Below, piece by piece: positions 13,998 to 25,890 of a stretch of 64,000 nucleotides of DNA. Source of the stretch: Ligula intestinalis. Its lineage: Eukaryota > Platyhelminthes > Cestoda > Diphyllobothriidea > Diphyllobothriidae. The DNA lies in assembly GCA_036362985.1 (NCBI GenBank), contig JAYGXS010000004.1, forward strand, positions 23,385,507 to 23,449,506. Reading direction: 5' to 3'. The translations under genes were made by a program, and so were the position numbers. The notes below the pieces were generated by a model, which was not told the DNA's origin, did no database searches, and saw only the letters and a list, made by a program, of their open reading frames with translations. Numbering within the stretch: position 1 is the stretch's first letter; each line of letters opens with the position of its first letter.

Positions 13998-14980
13998 TTC
14001 AAGATTGGCAAAAATATGTTTTTAGCAAATCATCGTCAGGCCAGAACATTTTCAGGGTAATTTAAAACCATACAGATGGATAGGGTTAAATAGTATAGTC
14101 TAATTACAATTCATCGTTTACGCGTTACCCGCATGGCGATGTAGGCGTGTAGAGGTTTGTGCGTCCGGGGACGGGAGGAAGGGTAGGAGGGGTAGGGGGG
14201 GTAATTGGGTTAGGTTGTGGGGTTGATCAGAGGGCAGATGCATGGGGGGATGATTGCTGCTATTTGCGCACAGCGAACGACTGTCACTGGGGTGTGGGGG
14301 CAAAGTGCGATCGTCACCTGGCGTCTGGGGACGGCCACGGAAGTGAAAGGGCTTCTGTCAGTTTCTTCTGACAACACAGCACCGGATTCTCTAGCCGTAT
14401 AGCTACTGCTTCGGCTGCTGCAAGCAACCGCTGGTCTAGGTTCTTGGAAAAGTTAGCTGGTGTCCGGTAGACAACCTGAAAGGCTTTGTTAGTATCGACC
14501 TTCAGGTTGTCTACCGGACACCAGCCAACTTTTCCAAGGCCCTATGCCAACGGGTGCTTGCAACAGCCGAAGCAGTAGCTTTATAGCTAGAGAATCCGGT
14601 GCTGTGTTGTCAGAAGAAACTGACAGAAGCCCTTTCACTTCCGTGGCCGACCCTAACGCCAGGTGACGATCGCACTTTGCCCCCACGCCCAGTGAGATTC
14701 TTTCGCTGTGCGCAAATAGCAGCAATTATCCCCCCATGCATCTGCCCTCTGATCAACCCCACAACCTAACCCAATTACCCCCCCTACCCCTCCTACCCTT
14801 CCTCCCGTCCCCGGACGCACAAACCTCTACACGCCTACCTCGCCATGCGGGCAACGCGTAAACGATGAATTGTAATTAGACTACACTATTTAACCCTGTC
14901 CATCTGTATGGTTTTAATTACCCTGAAAATGTTCTGACCTGACGATGATTTGCTAAAAACATATGTTTGCCAATCTTGAA
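13998..14980. repeat. 983-bp foldback element (long inverted repeat)
   Basis: The left arm (13998-14480) and right arm (14501-14980) are near-perfect reverse complements around a 20-base loop (14481-14500). The outer ends read TTCAAGATTGGCAAA and TTTGCCAATCTTGAA. Inside the arms is an unusually GC- and G-run-rich block (about 14150-14350 and its mirror). No protein is encoded; the open frames here are mirror images of each other. It sits in the 10.2-kb intron of the SRCR gene. It may be a foldback transposon or a palindromic duplication. Confidence 0.93.
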
Positions 14981-16324
14981 GTCGCATATATACAGGCTAG
15001 CCACTTTCAAGTGTTTAACTAAGCAGGTTGATAAGTTTCCAAAACGAAAAACTACCTGACGGAATGAATAATGATGGCAAGCAGGAGACTAGTCAAGTGT
15101 GCTAGCATAAAAAGGATTTAAAATCTCTATTTTCCTAATGTCTGGAAGAAGCTTTCCCAACCACGACTCGATTAACCTGCCCAATACGATGAATTTAAAA
15201 GACTCCCTGCAATCAAAGCCGCATATCGTGCACACTCAAAATGCAATGCATTTATATACAAATATTCGATATAAACCAAAATAATTTGCAGCAATTTGAG
15301 TTTCATAAACACAGAAATAAACCCAGATGTCCTCAATTTTTTTCCTACAAATAATGTCAACCAAAAACAGGTGGAAGAATTGTCTGCTATTTTGAGAAAC
15401 TGTAAATGTGTTTATTCAACTAAACTGGACTTATATACGTGTCAGCACTAAAGAATACCTCAATCACATTTTTATCGAAAGCAATATAATAGGAAATAAT
15501 TCAAAGATTCGTCAACAAAAAGCTGTTTCATATGTTGCTTTGTTTCCAGTTATTTTTATGTTTAAGTTCTGACTGTCTTTAGTTAATGCTGAACTACCTA
15601 CTTTTGCTAATCGAACGTCAGATTATGTCAACATTGCAGTACGGAGACAATTCTCACCAAAGCTGGTCACCGTACCTGATAATAAGAACCTAATAAAACT
15701 AACCATTTTATAGCAATGGAACATTTTTAAGAAAACGGTTGGGAGAATTCACTACTTAAGGGTATTTTTCAAAAGTCCATTATGCAAAACAGCGCTTAGT
15801 ACTTTGTGTTCTGTTTTGCACTAACCACCACGTTCGTCTGATAATGAGACTTGTAACAAATAATTCAGATATTTTCTTCGAATGCATAATAAGACTTTAT
15901 AATAAAACACCTTGGTCAACGTTTTACATTTGACTCAACAATTATTCGTCGTGGCGTTCGCACTAATAACAAAAGAAATCAGTTTTTTTTACAAAAGAAC
16001 AGTTATGTCGAATAAAGTTAAATCAGAGGGAACAACGCCAAGTTCCGTTTGAATTAAAACCTAGCTTGACTTATTTCCCTAGCAAGGCAGTTCTTGACTG
16101 CTTTTTAATTGTATTGGCATGTAACTCAGAAGATCAGGAATAGGTCAAAATTTTCTTTCTGTCACTTTTGGAGGCTGTTGGCTTTCAGACGATTTATCTG
16201 TTTGGCTATAAAATTGTTGTCAAGACTAAATTAAAGTGATAAAATACTCCTCGTCAGTTGGTCCTTTAAAAACATCGTAGCTACGGCCCTGGCAGCTTTA
16301 TCATTTGAACTTTTTGAGACTTAC
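14981..16324. other. Rest of the large SRCR-gene intron
   Basis: AT-rich with no supported gene, RNA or mobile element. Confidence 0.45.
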
Positions 16325-16527
16325 CTGTCGCATTGCCTCCATGTGATTTTGGCTCAATCCGTGGATCTGCGGATTACGAGGGTTGTAGAGGTCTGCTTTG
16401 AGATTGGGATTAAGACAAACCACTCCAGCTTCTTCACGATTACTGCAATCGTGCTCATCCCAGTAGTTACAGTCCTGGAGCCTGGTTTCGTTTCCAGTAC
16501 AGCTGACGTCATCCATTAAATAGGGAT
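16325..16527 (-). CDS. Exon 2 of the SRCR protein: second half of SRCR domain 1 and linker
   Basis: Follows exon 1 across a 724-nt intron (acceptor TTTTTTAG, donor GTAAGT). The two bases AT complete the codon split after exon 1 and give HPYLMDDVSCTGNETRLQDC, then NYWDEHDCSNREEAGVVCL. This is the conserved SRCR C-terminal half, with its D-D-V-x-C-x-G-x-E and G-V-V-C motifs and four cysteines. The last ~30 residues (about NPNLKADLYNPRNPQI onward) form a linker comparable in length to the one between SRCR1 and SRCR2 in LOXL proteins. The exon is 203 nt and ends in phase 0, matching the start phase of the next recognised exon 10 kb away. Confidence 0.87.
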
Positions 16528-17251
16528 CTAAAAAAGCAAGTGGTGTCGCCTTAGATTCATGCCAATATTTGGGTGGACACTCTCAAGCCAATACTTTCCC
16601 TCCTTAGCCATCTCATCACGTCTTATACTGCTCTAAACTCTTTTGTTGGTCCTGAATAACATAAACCTGCTAATGTTTCGAAGATAACCTCGCTCAGCGG
16701 AAGCATATGTAGTTGAACTGCAAAAATTACGTGTTTGGTTTCCAGTAAAATTTTAACTTCGTAAGACAGCTAGTGGACAGGTGCATACGTACCTGGAATT
16801 TACGTCCCCTAACACATTTCAAGATGCATGCCTACATAGATCACATCAAATAGATACCATTTCTTCAAGTATAACATCGCAAGAAGCATATTTGCTACCA
16901 AACGGGTGCAAGAAGAAATATTTTTGTGCAGGTTTTTCCATAAAGTATGCTTGAATTTATAAGATCCCGGAAATTCAATGAGAAAAATGCAAACTTCCTA
17001 AGTAGTCAGTTTTTTTTGCAAGCGGTCAGGAAAAAAGCTCGTTCAAAATCCGGCATCCTGAGCTGAGTGACATATAATGCGATTATATATTATGATAATG
17101 ATTATTGAAACCCTAATTAGGTAATTTGTTTGAAATGAAAACACATTTCAGTATTTCGTTTGGAATTTCACGAGAAAGGGAATCTGCCATAACTCAGATT
17201 TCATCAACACATTCTAGAGGCAATGTAAACTTGTTCCGACGGGATACTCAC

Positions 17252-17654
17252 GCATTCCATTTGAAGCAAAGAAATCACGAGTAGTGGCCTGTAGAGCGTA
17301 GGGAAAACCCAGTTGTTTGCACACAACGGTCGCCTCCTTGAGAGACCAGTTGTCATCACAGATGCTGCCCCAGCGTCCATTGATGTTTATCACCACAGTG
17401 CCCTCACTCTCGTCATAACCATCCAACAGCATGATGTCTGTGCGTTCGTGCGACTTGCTCTCAAAACGAACCCGAGCATCCTTGGGGTCGTCATGTAGCG
17501 TCTCCAGACGCATTTTGTTGTAGTAAAACCATCTATCTTCGGCCGAGAGACCACCTATGCGGCCGTTTGCTGCGGCGTTCCCAAAGACCTGGCTCGGCGG
17601 GAGTATTGTCAGAAGGAGCAGCAGAAGCAAGGAAACCGTCCACAAAGACCTCAT
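17252..17654 (-). CDS. Exon 1 of a secreted SRCR protein (lysyl oxidase-like candidate): signal peptide and first half of SRCR domain 1
   Basis: Begins at an ATG with A at -3. The first ~25 residues are a classic signal peptide: MRSLWT, a leucine-rich core, then PPSQVFG. After a ~60-residue linker comes the SRCR start: GRWGSICDDNWSLKEATVVC followed by KQLGFPYA, which matches the family signature of W-G-x-C-D-D and V-V-C-x-x-L-G. The coding part is 403 nt and ends at a GTGAGT donor after one base of a split codon, which joins cleanly to the next exon. The product should enter the secretory pathway and act outside the cell. SRCR modules followed by another SRCR with this spacing are typical of LOXL2/3/4, which cross-link collagen and elastin lysines, but other SRCR proteins are possible because the catalytic domain lies outside the window if it exists. 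Confidence 0.88.
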
Positions 17655-17734
17655 CTTCCCAATAGATGAGATTGCAGCGATATCTACCTATTCTGCTAGC
17701 GTTGAGTTGATGGAAAGTACGGCCCCTGGTTTCA

Positions 17735-17760
17735 CACTGCATTTATTGGTAGAGGAGAGG
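17735..17760 (-). promoter_or_regulatory. Possible TATA/CCAAT-like promoter element of the SRCR gene
   Basis: On the minus strand, roughly 80-105 bp upstream of the exon 1 ATG, the sequence reads CTACCAATAAATGCAG. It could supply a CCAAT-like or AATAAA-like core element with a short 5' UTR. This is pattern only; no transcription start can be seen. Confidence 0.2.
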
Positions 17761-20700
17761 CAGAAACGCACGCACGCACGCAAACACCCGCATACACATC
17801 AGTTGCACATTCTAATGGTAATTTGCATATTTTCCCGGTTGATGTATATGTTTTTTGTGCATAAATTCTGGCAGATACTGACGGTGCCGATTAATATACG
17901 AACCCTCCCTGGCGGTGCGTTTGACAAGCGTTGAACAGGAGGAGTGTAGGTATATGAGCACACGACTTAATTTGACTTGCTTGACTTATCTTTCCTATAA
18001 AACAATGGAAGTCCTTGTCAGCTACGTGGTGTACTAAGATTTTGCGATAAAGATGACGTCATACAGAAATTTCAGTATGGCATTCGGCGAAGACGCCCCT
18101 GTCTTTCAAAATTGCAGACTGCTCTCGAGGTCTGGACAAGTGTTTCAGAAGAGGTGATTGTGTATTCACAATATTTTCAGGTTGTTTTGATACTTTTAAG
18201 CTAACCATCGACTAATTACGCATTTATGATAATTTATTCTTGGGTGCTAGTCAACTGGCTACAATGGCACCTAATAAAGAAAGCCTATGACTACTACTGT
18301 GATCAGAATGAACATAAAATCTGTATGAAACATCAAACAGCACATTACTTATTATTTGGTTTATCGAGGCTAGGCTTGCACTCTTCTTAATCTGTGCATA
18401 GAGCTGTTCAGCATGAATAATATGCTGTGTGCTAATCACTGTTTGATTGCTACTGCGTGTCAGGAATATGGTGCCAAATGGCTGATAGCCAGTCAGTGTT
18501 CGGTTTCCCGATGTAAGTGTATTTGCATAATCTGCATGAAATCATGTAGTCTCGCGGTGGTTGTACTGGATTACAGACGGACAGCCCCTTTTGACTGAAC
18601 ATTTTTTGTAAGATTGAAAGCAGAAACAATGCAAGGGTGTGTAATACAATCTGCAGTGTGGCGGGCTGCTGATGACTGAATGGATTGTACAGTGCAGCTT
18701 GGTAGACACTTAATTCACTTTCCGAATGCTGCTTCATTACATACTGTAGCCTATCGCTGAACAAAAAAGGCCAGCTAATTTGATGAACACTTGTCCAGAA
18801 TGGCACAAAAGTGAGATGCATTCAAGATTCTTAAAGAAAGCTGTGCATCCTTATGAAAAAGGCCGATAAGGATTACTTTAAAAGGGGGGCCTTCGGATAA
18901 ATATAAGGAAGGGCAAAGATGATCGTATCTGAACCCAAACTCAATCACCAACACAAACGTTAACATCAAAATGAACCTTGACCTGAATTTAAGCCCTAGT
19001 CCTACCCTAAACCCTACAGTTAACAAGAAACCAAACACTAATTCCTAAGATTTCTCCTGACCCAAACTTCAACACTAACCTTAACACCAACCCTTAGCCT
19101 TAATGTTCATTTTACACCTAGTTTCCTGGGCATATGGCCTAAAACTGCATATATTGTGGGTGGCTCCTGTTTCTTCTTCCTGTTATGGTGGCAGTAGGAG
19201 CCATTCTTACCAAAAACACTCAATGGCAAATATGCACCTCGCCGTAAAGAAACCAAACAAGTATTAGCGCAGAATACAGACGAGTTTTACAGTAGATTGT
19301 ATATCTGATGATTTGTGGATGATTTAGCACATATATGGGTCTTTTATTTTGTTCATTGAGTTGAATTGAGGTGCAACATGCTGCTTGCTAACAAAGAGTT
19401 CGTTTGAGTTCAGTATACTGGAGGCAAAACATAAAGTGTATTTTGTAGAATGCATGTGCAACAATATTCTTTTTTGTACGCAGTTGGTAGAAAATAATGT
19501 TTTTTCAGATTTTCTACCGGAAGTTATAGTACTTTTGGCGTTAATAATCCTGATTTTGCGATTTTTTTACGACCTTGGACATTTCCTTCATAATACACTG
19601 TATCCGTCAATGTATTAGTGGGAACACTTAATTCATTTACTTGATTGAAGGTCCTCCGAAGTCGAAGATTTAACGGTAGCGTCTAAAGGAGCTTTTATCG
19701 GTAGATAACCTGGTCTGGACAAAAAACAAACTTCAGAATTTTCCTATCCATCCGAAAGAAACGCAGCCTAGTCCGATGTCTACCGCAAAGGGCGAGAAAG
19801 GCGATTTTCCAGATAGAATTGCGATAGAGCTGAAGAAAATCCAAGACCTACCTTGTGGGACCGGATATCCTGATAGGTTTGCCACAGAAAATATGGGTCG
19901 AGACATAAAAAACCCAGCACAATTATTGTGGAGAAGAAGATACTATTATGCAGAGTCTCCATTCAAGGGGATACAGCAGGTGAGCTCCTAAGAAGGCACC
20001 TTGACTAAGTGTTTAGTGAACCTTCTCAGCAGACAGAGTTCTGGTACTGTTCTCAACCAAGCCGAGCTTGCACGAGGAAGGTAGAAATAGGTTGCCAGCC
20101 CGGATTACCTCTCAGTGAATCTAATCATGTACTTGCTCTCATGGAGCAGGTTATATTGGCCACATGAGTCAGCGCTTACGTAACGATTGAAGAAACACTT
20201 TCCGGCATGGCTAAGCAGGGTTGAATTGACGAGCACAAACGGCGCTATTCTTACTAACATTGTTGATTTCGGACATCGTGTAGACCCCAGCGAAGTTTCT
20301 CGGGTGATTTATAGGGTTCCACAAAACTAAACAAAGTTCCCGAGTCAGAGCCTGCTAGCAGCAGCGGAAGCGATCACTATCAGGTGGAGGTAGCCGGACT
20401 TGTGCGCACAAAAGAAACTCCTATAGGCTTCGTGCCTGCCTTGGCCAATGGCCGCTTAACTACATTTTTTTCTTTCACGCTCTGCCTTTCTTATCGCCCA
20501 CCCCCGACCCTCTGAATCGACTCCATAACACCCTTCCCGCCTCATAAACAACCTTCTGTTATAGACCAACACCGCATCTTTGCATGACTGACTTGTATGA
20601 AAAGACACACCTTACTGACTGCATGTTTAATCTTGCACCCGATTCCTACACACATTGACTGGCCCGAGGGAACTTTATTGAAAGCTTACGTATGCTCGCC

Positions 20701-21033
20701 AACTCCTCTTCTGAATTTTAGGATGGGAACTTCTTGCAACTTTAAATACTCCATTATTGTTTCAACTAATAGGACTTTATATTAGCAAAATTAATTCGCA
20801 CCAAATATTGGTGCGTATAAAATTTGGTTCATAAATCCGATGAGTATCAAAAGATAAATGTAACTTGGAGCATATTTCAGCTCAGGGACATACGTTTAGC
20901 CATTTTAAGTTGTCAATGTCCCTAGAGTTCGTATCTTGCTCGTGCTGTACTTTTACTCCTGTAGTCAAACGCTTGTGAACCTTTGCCTAGAAAAATATTT
21001 TTATTTGATCATCAGTACTATCAACAATTAAAA
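17761..21033. other. Intergenic stretch upstream of the SRCR gene
   Basis: Contains a short CACG-type simple repeat near 17770-17785 and a degenerate AACCCTA-like tract around 18930-19100. The open frames near 18.4-18.8 kb and 19.8 kb show no recognisable domain. Confidence 0.4.
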
Positions 21034-22035
21034 GGAGCTCCAATGACGTCGACCACATCTGAATTTCTTGCCGAAATAATCATGCAGAAGCTAGAATAGA
21101 TGGCCCTTTAATCGACGAACCCTAAGTTATGGGTACGGCATGTAGTCGACACATTTTTTGTCGTAAAAAATAAAAACCTTGAAGCGCTCCACACGACTAT
21201 CAACTCAGGCATTCCGGGCATTCAATTCACGCTCGAGAAGGAGGTTAACAACAAACTCCCATTTCTGAATGTTCTCGTGCAGTGAACTGCTGACGGATCA
21301 TTACAAACGTCCGTTTACCGCAAAGATACGTTTGCGGAAATTATTCTTAAATATGAGAGCAACAACCCCACCTCTCACAAAAATAGTGCCATCAACCGTC
21401 TGCTTCACCATGTGAAGACAGACTGCTCTGACGAAGAAATCAATCAAAATGAGCTAAATTATCGGTTTGAATCGTTTTCCGGCATTGGTTACCCCAGAAA
21501 CTTTGTATGCCGATGCATGAGACAGCAACAATCCAACAACAAATGAACCAGATAATTCCACTCAGTTGCCCAAAACGTACACATGGCTAGTCCTTCCTTA
21601 TAGAGGGAAAGTGTCTGAACTCGACGAAATACACTTGCGGAAAAATCAAATTAATTTGGCACAAAACCGATGGCGACTTTACACACTCAGCTAGTACACC
21701 CTAAGGATAGGATTAGTTACCTTGATAAGAGAGAAGCCATCTACAAAATCCCATATGAAGCTTGTGACACGGTATATTGTGGCCAAACAAGAAGATCCAC
21801 CTCTACACGCATCCACGAGCACCTTTTGGCAGTGAAGAGACGTGACCATTTGTTCGAAGTGGCTACATATTGCCTTGACACGGGACATAACTTTGAATGG
21901 GACAAAACCCGTATCGTCGGAGTTTGTCCCTCCAAAAAAGGCCAAGAATTTCTTGAGATCATGTTCTCCAATGATTCATGCATTAATTGGCGTATCGAGT
22001 CAGCTGGAGTGTACAAACACCTCAAAGAAAGGTAA
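21034..22035 (+). mobile_element. Defective Penelope-like element: 3' part of reverse transcriptase and GIY-YIG endonuclease
   Basis: Starting in the frame of GGA at 21034, the translation shows the Penelope RT motif before the active site (GAPMTSTTSEFLAEIIMQ), a decayed catalytic strand (RHVVDTFFVV, where YVDD is expected), then EVNNKLPFLNVLV, TSVYRKDTF and a NNPTSHKNSAINRLL segment, as in Penelope RTs. In-frame stops follow QKLE, MAL and NVLVQ. A separate frame (21670-22035) carries the GIY-YIG-type nuclease: LVHPKDRISYLDKREAIYKI, then VYCGQTRRSTSTRIHEHLLA, CLDTGHNFEW and a C-terminal INWRIES. The RT is clearly dead; the nuclease frame is open but lacks its own start context. The 5' two thirds of a full element are missing. 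Its neighbourhood (23.4-25.9 kb) contains repeats that may be Penelope-associated. Confidence 0.85.
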
Positions 22036-23420
22036 AAGAAACTACAGCTGACAAACATGGACCAACATGAACCGCAATTAGCGTCCACAGCGGATGACCT
22101 GGTCTGACCCCGGACTGACTCAAATTACAGTTGCCAATTAGTTATTACGTCATTGCGACTGCAAATTATGTCCACCAAGATGTGACGCAAATTTCAACTC
22201 TCAATTAACGCCCACAACAGATGACTTTATAACTTTATCAGCACTTTGAAATGCTAACTGTTCTTTGCACATTTTTCCCTGGGATCCGGTGTCGAAAACA
22301 TTTACTGAAGAACGCCTTTCCTTGAAATTACTCAGGGAGTTTTGGGGCATAAATAGGTCGTTCAGTCAGCAGTAGATGTAGACACCGGCGGTTGAAATGC
22401 GCGTTATTTCCCAAGCGATATATCTAAACTACAGTTCTCATCCCAAACATTATTTAAATCTCACCAAAGACATAAGTTTAGATAAATTTTCGCAGAACGA
22501 GCTCTCTAGATGTACAGAGTCTCCTTTTGAATACCTGTGGTCATCGACCTTCGCATGCGATTGCGTTCATCGTGTGTTACACAGCATGGTGGATGCTAGG
22601 AGGTGGCTTGTGCGTGCATTATCGTATAATGCTAATAGACTGATCCAGAATGTGTAGCATTTGCTCCTTTGACGCCCATCTTGACGCAAACCGAGACGAA
22701 AGGAGGTGGTTCGGACGCAGTGGCTTACAACGTGGTAAAAAGCATCTACATGCGCGACGCAAGAGCCAGTCCATGCATAATGTGCCAGGTTTTCATGTAA
22801 GTGACAGCTCGAATCCTGTCTGACAGGGAGCTTTACAGAAGTCGCATTCAGAAGGAATTATTGAGCTTGACTCCCGATACGCCAGAATGTTATTCAACAT
22901 GCTCTCCACAGGGTTTGGGTCGCCCGATCAGTCGGCAGTCTTCTAAGCTGTGTTTTTAGCGCGGCCTGAGGATTGATTATTAAGAAATGTGCTTAAATTC
23001 AGTGGAGATGGTATCCTCAAGTCTTAATTCTTTCTTCTATCTGCTGACTACCAGATGACTATCCAAACCTCTCAGGTATATGTAATTGTGATTATATTCA
23101 TAACTTTTACCTGCCATCGGAGTTCCACATAGTTATAGGCCACCAAATTACGGTGTGTGACATTTAATAAGGACGAGGCACCTGTTGGAATATCCAGACT
23201 TATTTTTGTAGTCGTAAGATCGAAGTCATCAGTGCCACGAAAATTCCACTCTGACGTTTCTTATTCGTCAGAAATACACACGCATTGGAGGAGCTGGAAC
23301 GTCTTTCTAGATTGAGTGTCAGGAAAAGACAATAATAACCCTTTGTGACATACAAATGGGGAGGGGTTGCAATACTTAAAACGCACTGCTGCAAGTTGTA
23401 GCATCTAAGCCGTCATTTGG
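22036..23420. other. Non-coding, probably Penelope 3' flank and unrelated sequence
   Basis: The first ~300 bases may be the non-coding tail of the Penelope element (GATCCGGTGTCGAAAACATT near 22280). Nothing else is supported. Confidence 0.35.
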
Positions 23421-23439
23421 CTTACAGCTCTAAAAGCAT

Positions 23440-23640
23440 CGGACCAAATCCAAAAATGTAAATAAAAGGCACCATAATGAGGGCTTTGCTAATACAAGCG
23501 AACATGCGAGTCCCAGGAAGTAATTGAGAAGTAGAAGACAATCCGATCGCTGGGACAATATGTTTATTTACCAAACGTTTCAAAATCCGTCGCAGATTCA
23601 TCATCAAGTCAATGATTTGCCCAATCCATATTCAGTGCTG
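23440..23640. repeat. Interspersed repeat unit, copy 1
   Basis: Contains AATCCGATCGCTGGGACAAT, then GTTTATTTACCAAACG and CGTCGCAGATTCATCATCAA. The block GCGAACATGCGAGTCCCAGG to GCTGGGACAAT is the reverse complement of part of 25790-25890. The tail AACGTTTCAAAATCCGTCGC is of the type found at ends of Penelope elements in flatworms, so this may be a terminal-repeat fragment; that assignment is inference. Confidence 0.5.
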
Positions 23641-23894
23641 AGACTAAATTTGGCCAAAGCAAATCGCCGCTCGGGGAGCACACATTCTACTTCATCATCT
23701 AATGCCAAAACCACAAGGCCAGATGGTCATTGCTGCCACAAAAAATCAGCACCCAATCAAAGGCATTTATCAATTTTTTCTGTACGTTTAAATTTTACGA
23801 CAGAACCCTGCGCACACACAAACTGTTTCTGTAACTATTTTGTGAACGTGTCTCTCATGATCAATCCACGACAGATTTCGAAATGTCCAGTGAA

Positions 23895-23960
23895 AAATCA
23901 TATTGTCCCAGCGATTGAGTCGTCTTCTTCTCCTTAATGAGGGCTTTGTTGTGCACAGAG
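23895..23960. repeat. Interspersed repeat unit, copy 2 (short)
   Basis: ATTGTCCCAGCGATTGAGTC followed by GTCTTCTTCT repeats the right arm of the hairpin at 25825-25844 in the same orientation; it is a short fragment of the same family. Confidence 0.45.
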
Positions 23961-24879
23961 CCCTAACTTGCTTTCTCAGGCAGGAGTGGACACTGGTGAA
24001 GCCGGGTATTGTGAGTGCACGGGGTCAGCTGTTTTTGAATGATTGTGAAGCAAGTTCAAGACGTGTTGCTTTGTCCGATGTAATGTCACGTAAAGAGACC
24101 CCTGCTGCACTGGCTGATATGTGGTGTGTTCAACTGGCTTTTTGGCAGCGGCGACTATTTGGTCGCGCGTGTGTGCACGCGCGGGGAAGTCGATCAAGGG
24201 CCTTCAGGTCACAAAGTCGCAAACAGCTGCCCGTGAAGGTTCGTGACGTTACCGCGGCGGGCATTGAACAAGAAAGTCGGACAAAATTTTTGGCTGTACG
24301 CCACAAAGTTCTGAGCTACCTTTTTTTCACTAATTTTCACCCTCGCCCAAACGCATCACCTCAGTCTTAAACACATTTATCGCGTTGGGCGTCTTAGGGA
24401 TGCAAGTGCTCCAAATAATAAAAAACGGAATGGCAGAATACTGTCAAGATGCATTAAAGTTTGTGAAAGTAGTTGGCGAGCATACGTAGGTTTCCAATTT
24501 ATTGTCAGCGGGCCACTACGTTTATTTGGAAATGTGGTACAACTTAAATAAGTAGTCAATAATATTCGTCTTCTCCCACAGGCGAGTCACGGGAATCGGT
24601 GGGAAGGGGTCGATAAAAAAAGGATGGTTACCGGTGGAGGGCTTGGTAGAGCCAAAGGTGGAGCTTCTAGGAAGTTCTATTGTGCATACAACACTGGCTT
24701 CCTCAGGCTCATAGCAGTCGTTTCTGTTTCTGCTAGCAGGTGCTGACCCAGGGACTTTGTATGGTTTGGTGGGACCCCCATTGATGAACGTTCCCCGACC
24801 GCTTACTCAACTCACTTGTGCCACTCTGTCTTGCCTTCGGCATCATTATCCGGGTCCTGAAAGCAGTCATAGTAGCTAG

Positions 24880-25010
24880 TAGTATAGACAGATTGTGCTT
24901 CAAACTGGAGATTGAAATGGCCATTTCTGCCTTATTAGCCATCGTCAGCCAGTCATACCCAGACCCAAATGGTGCATCACCCGAAGCTTGAGCACGCGAC
25001 CTTTTAATCT
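24880..25010 (-). repeat. tRNA-derived SINE-like repeat (copy on minus strand)
   Basis: On the minus strand it reads AAAAGGTCGCGTGCTCAAGC, then GGCTGACGATGGCTAATAAG and GCAGAAATGGCCATTTC. The same order (box-B-like GGTCGCGAGTTCAACG, then GGCTGATGACGGCTAATAAG and CCAGAAATGACCATTTC) occurs on the plus strand at 56864-57000. The similarity between the two copies supports a dispersed family with a tRNA-like head. Confidence 0.5.
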
Positions 25011-25787
25011 TATTCCCTAATCATTGAGAGAAATAATCAAACAATCATAGTAATAGATGACAGAACATCCAGAAGGTACAAGACACGCCAGAGGCCATCG
25101 CTGAAGTCCCTAATCCTCTATTTGTGCGGTTTAATCGCCCGCCAACCCCAAACAGTCTACTCGATGTTGGTTAGTGCTCGAGAACGACATGCTTTTAAAC
25201 CCGAGAAACACAGTTGTTGTCTTCAGTACATAACGCAATGACGGAGGAATTAGTCGACGTGTCTCAGTCACGCATGTCAGACCTGAAGATGCAAGTCGAG
25301 TTGCGTGCCATTCGGGCTGTTGGGTGGTTTAACTGCAGTCGGGTCGAAATCTCTGATGGAATTGTCATCAGCCAAGCTTGACAGTCAGACACCAAACCAT
25401 GAGGGCCTACATATTTTATGTAATCAATATGATCACATTACTAACAGGCAGACTAACCGGAGTCGGACTTGTTGCTAACTATCCGAAAAGCCCGTTCTCG
25501 TTGACAAAACTTTGTTCATCGGATTAATCATCCAAAGATTAAAAAGGGGTAAGTAATCTTGAGCAGAAATGCTCCATCGGTAAATTATCAAAGTTAATTT
25601 GAGTCAAGTAACCGGTTCTGGCAAAATACTTTTTAAATTTGCTGACTTAAAAATGTTCGATCTATCCTCTCCTGCTTAACCATCGCATTGCATGAAAAGA
25701 GTTCGAAAGACAAAAAACTAAATAAAAAATAGTAATTGTTTATACGCTTTAGATAAAAAGGATTAACAGTGTATTCTAAAAAGAGAG

Positions 25788-25890
25788 AAGAAGAAGACTT
25801 GATCGCTCGATTGGGTATTGTCCCAGCGATCGAGTCTTCTTCTTTTCAGTTGCTTCCTGGGACATGCATGTTCGCTTGCTTTAGCAATTC
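25788..25890. repeat. Interspersed repeat unit, copy 3, with a hairpin
   Basis: AAGAAGACTTGATCGCT and AGCGATCGAGTCTTCTT form a stem of about 17 bp around a ~17-base loop containing GGGTATTGTCCC. The following bases (TTGCTTCCTGGGACATGCAT) are the reverse complement of copy 1. The family therefore occurs in both orientations within 2.5 kb. Confidence 0.6.

Noticed and set aside
14118..14725. Pro/Ser-rich and Gly-rich open frames, some nearly identical on opposite strands
   Set aside because: They are the two arms of the palindrome read in different frames; composition reflects G- and C-runs, not a protein.
17533..17934. Frames on both strands overlapping SRCR exon 1 (69 and 125 codons)
   Set aside because: Shadows of the true minus-strand signal-peptide frame, which has the SRCR motifs and matching splice phase.
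18930..19100. Runs such as ACCCTAAACCCTACAGTTAA that look telomere-like
   Set aside because: Irregular spacing and composition; not a true (TTAGGG)n array. Probably an old dispersed repeat.
23903..24370. 155-codon frame, the longest outside recognised elements in the intergenic block
   Set aside because: No domain, overlaps a dispersed repeat, no introns or acceptor/donor pattern, and Arg/Ser composition typical of out-of-frame GC-richer DNA.
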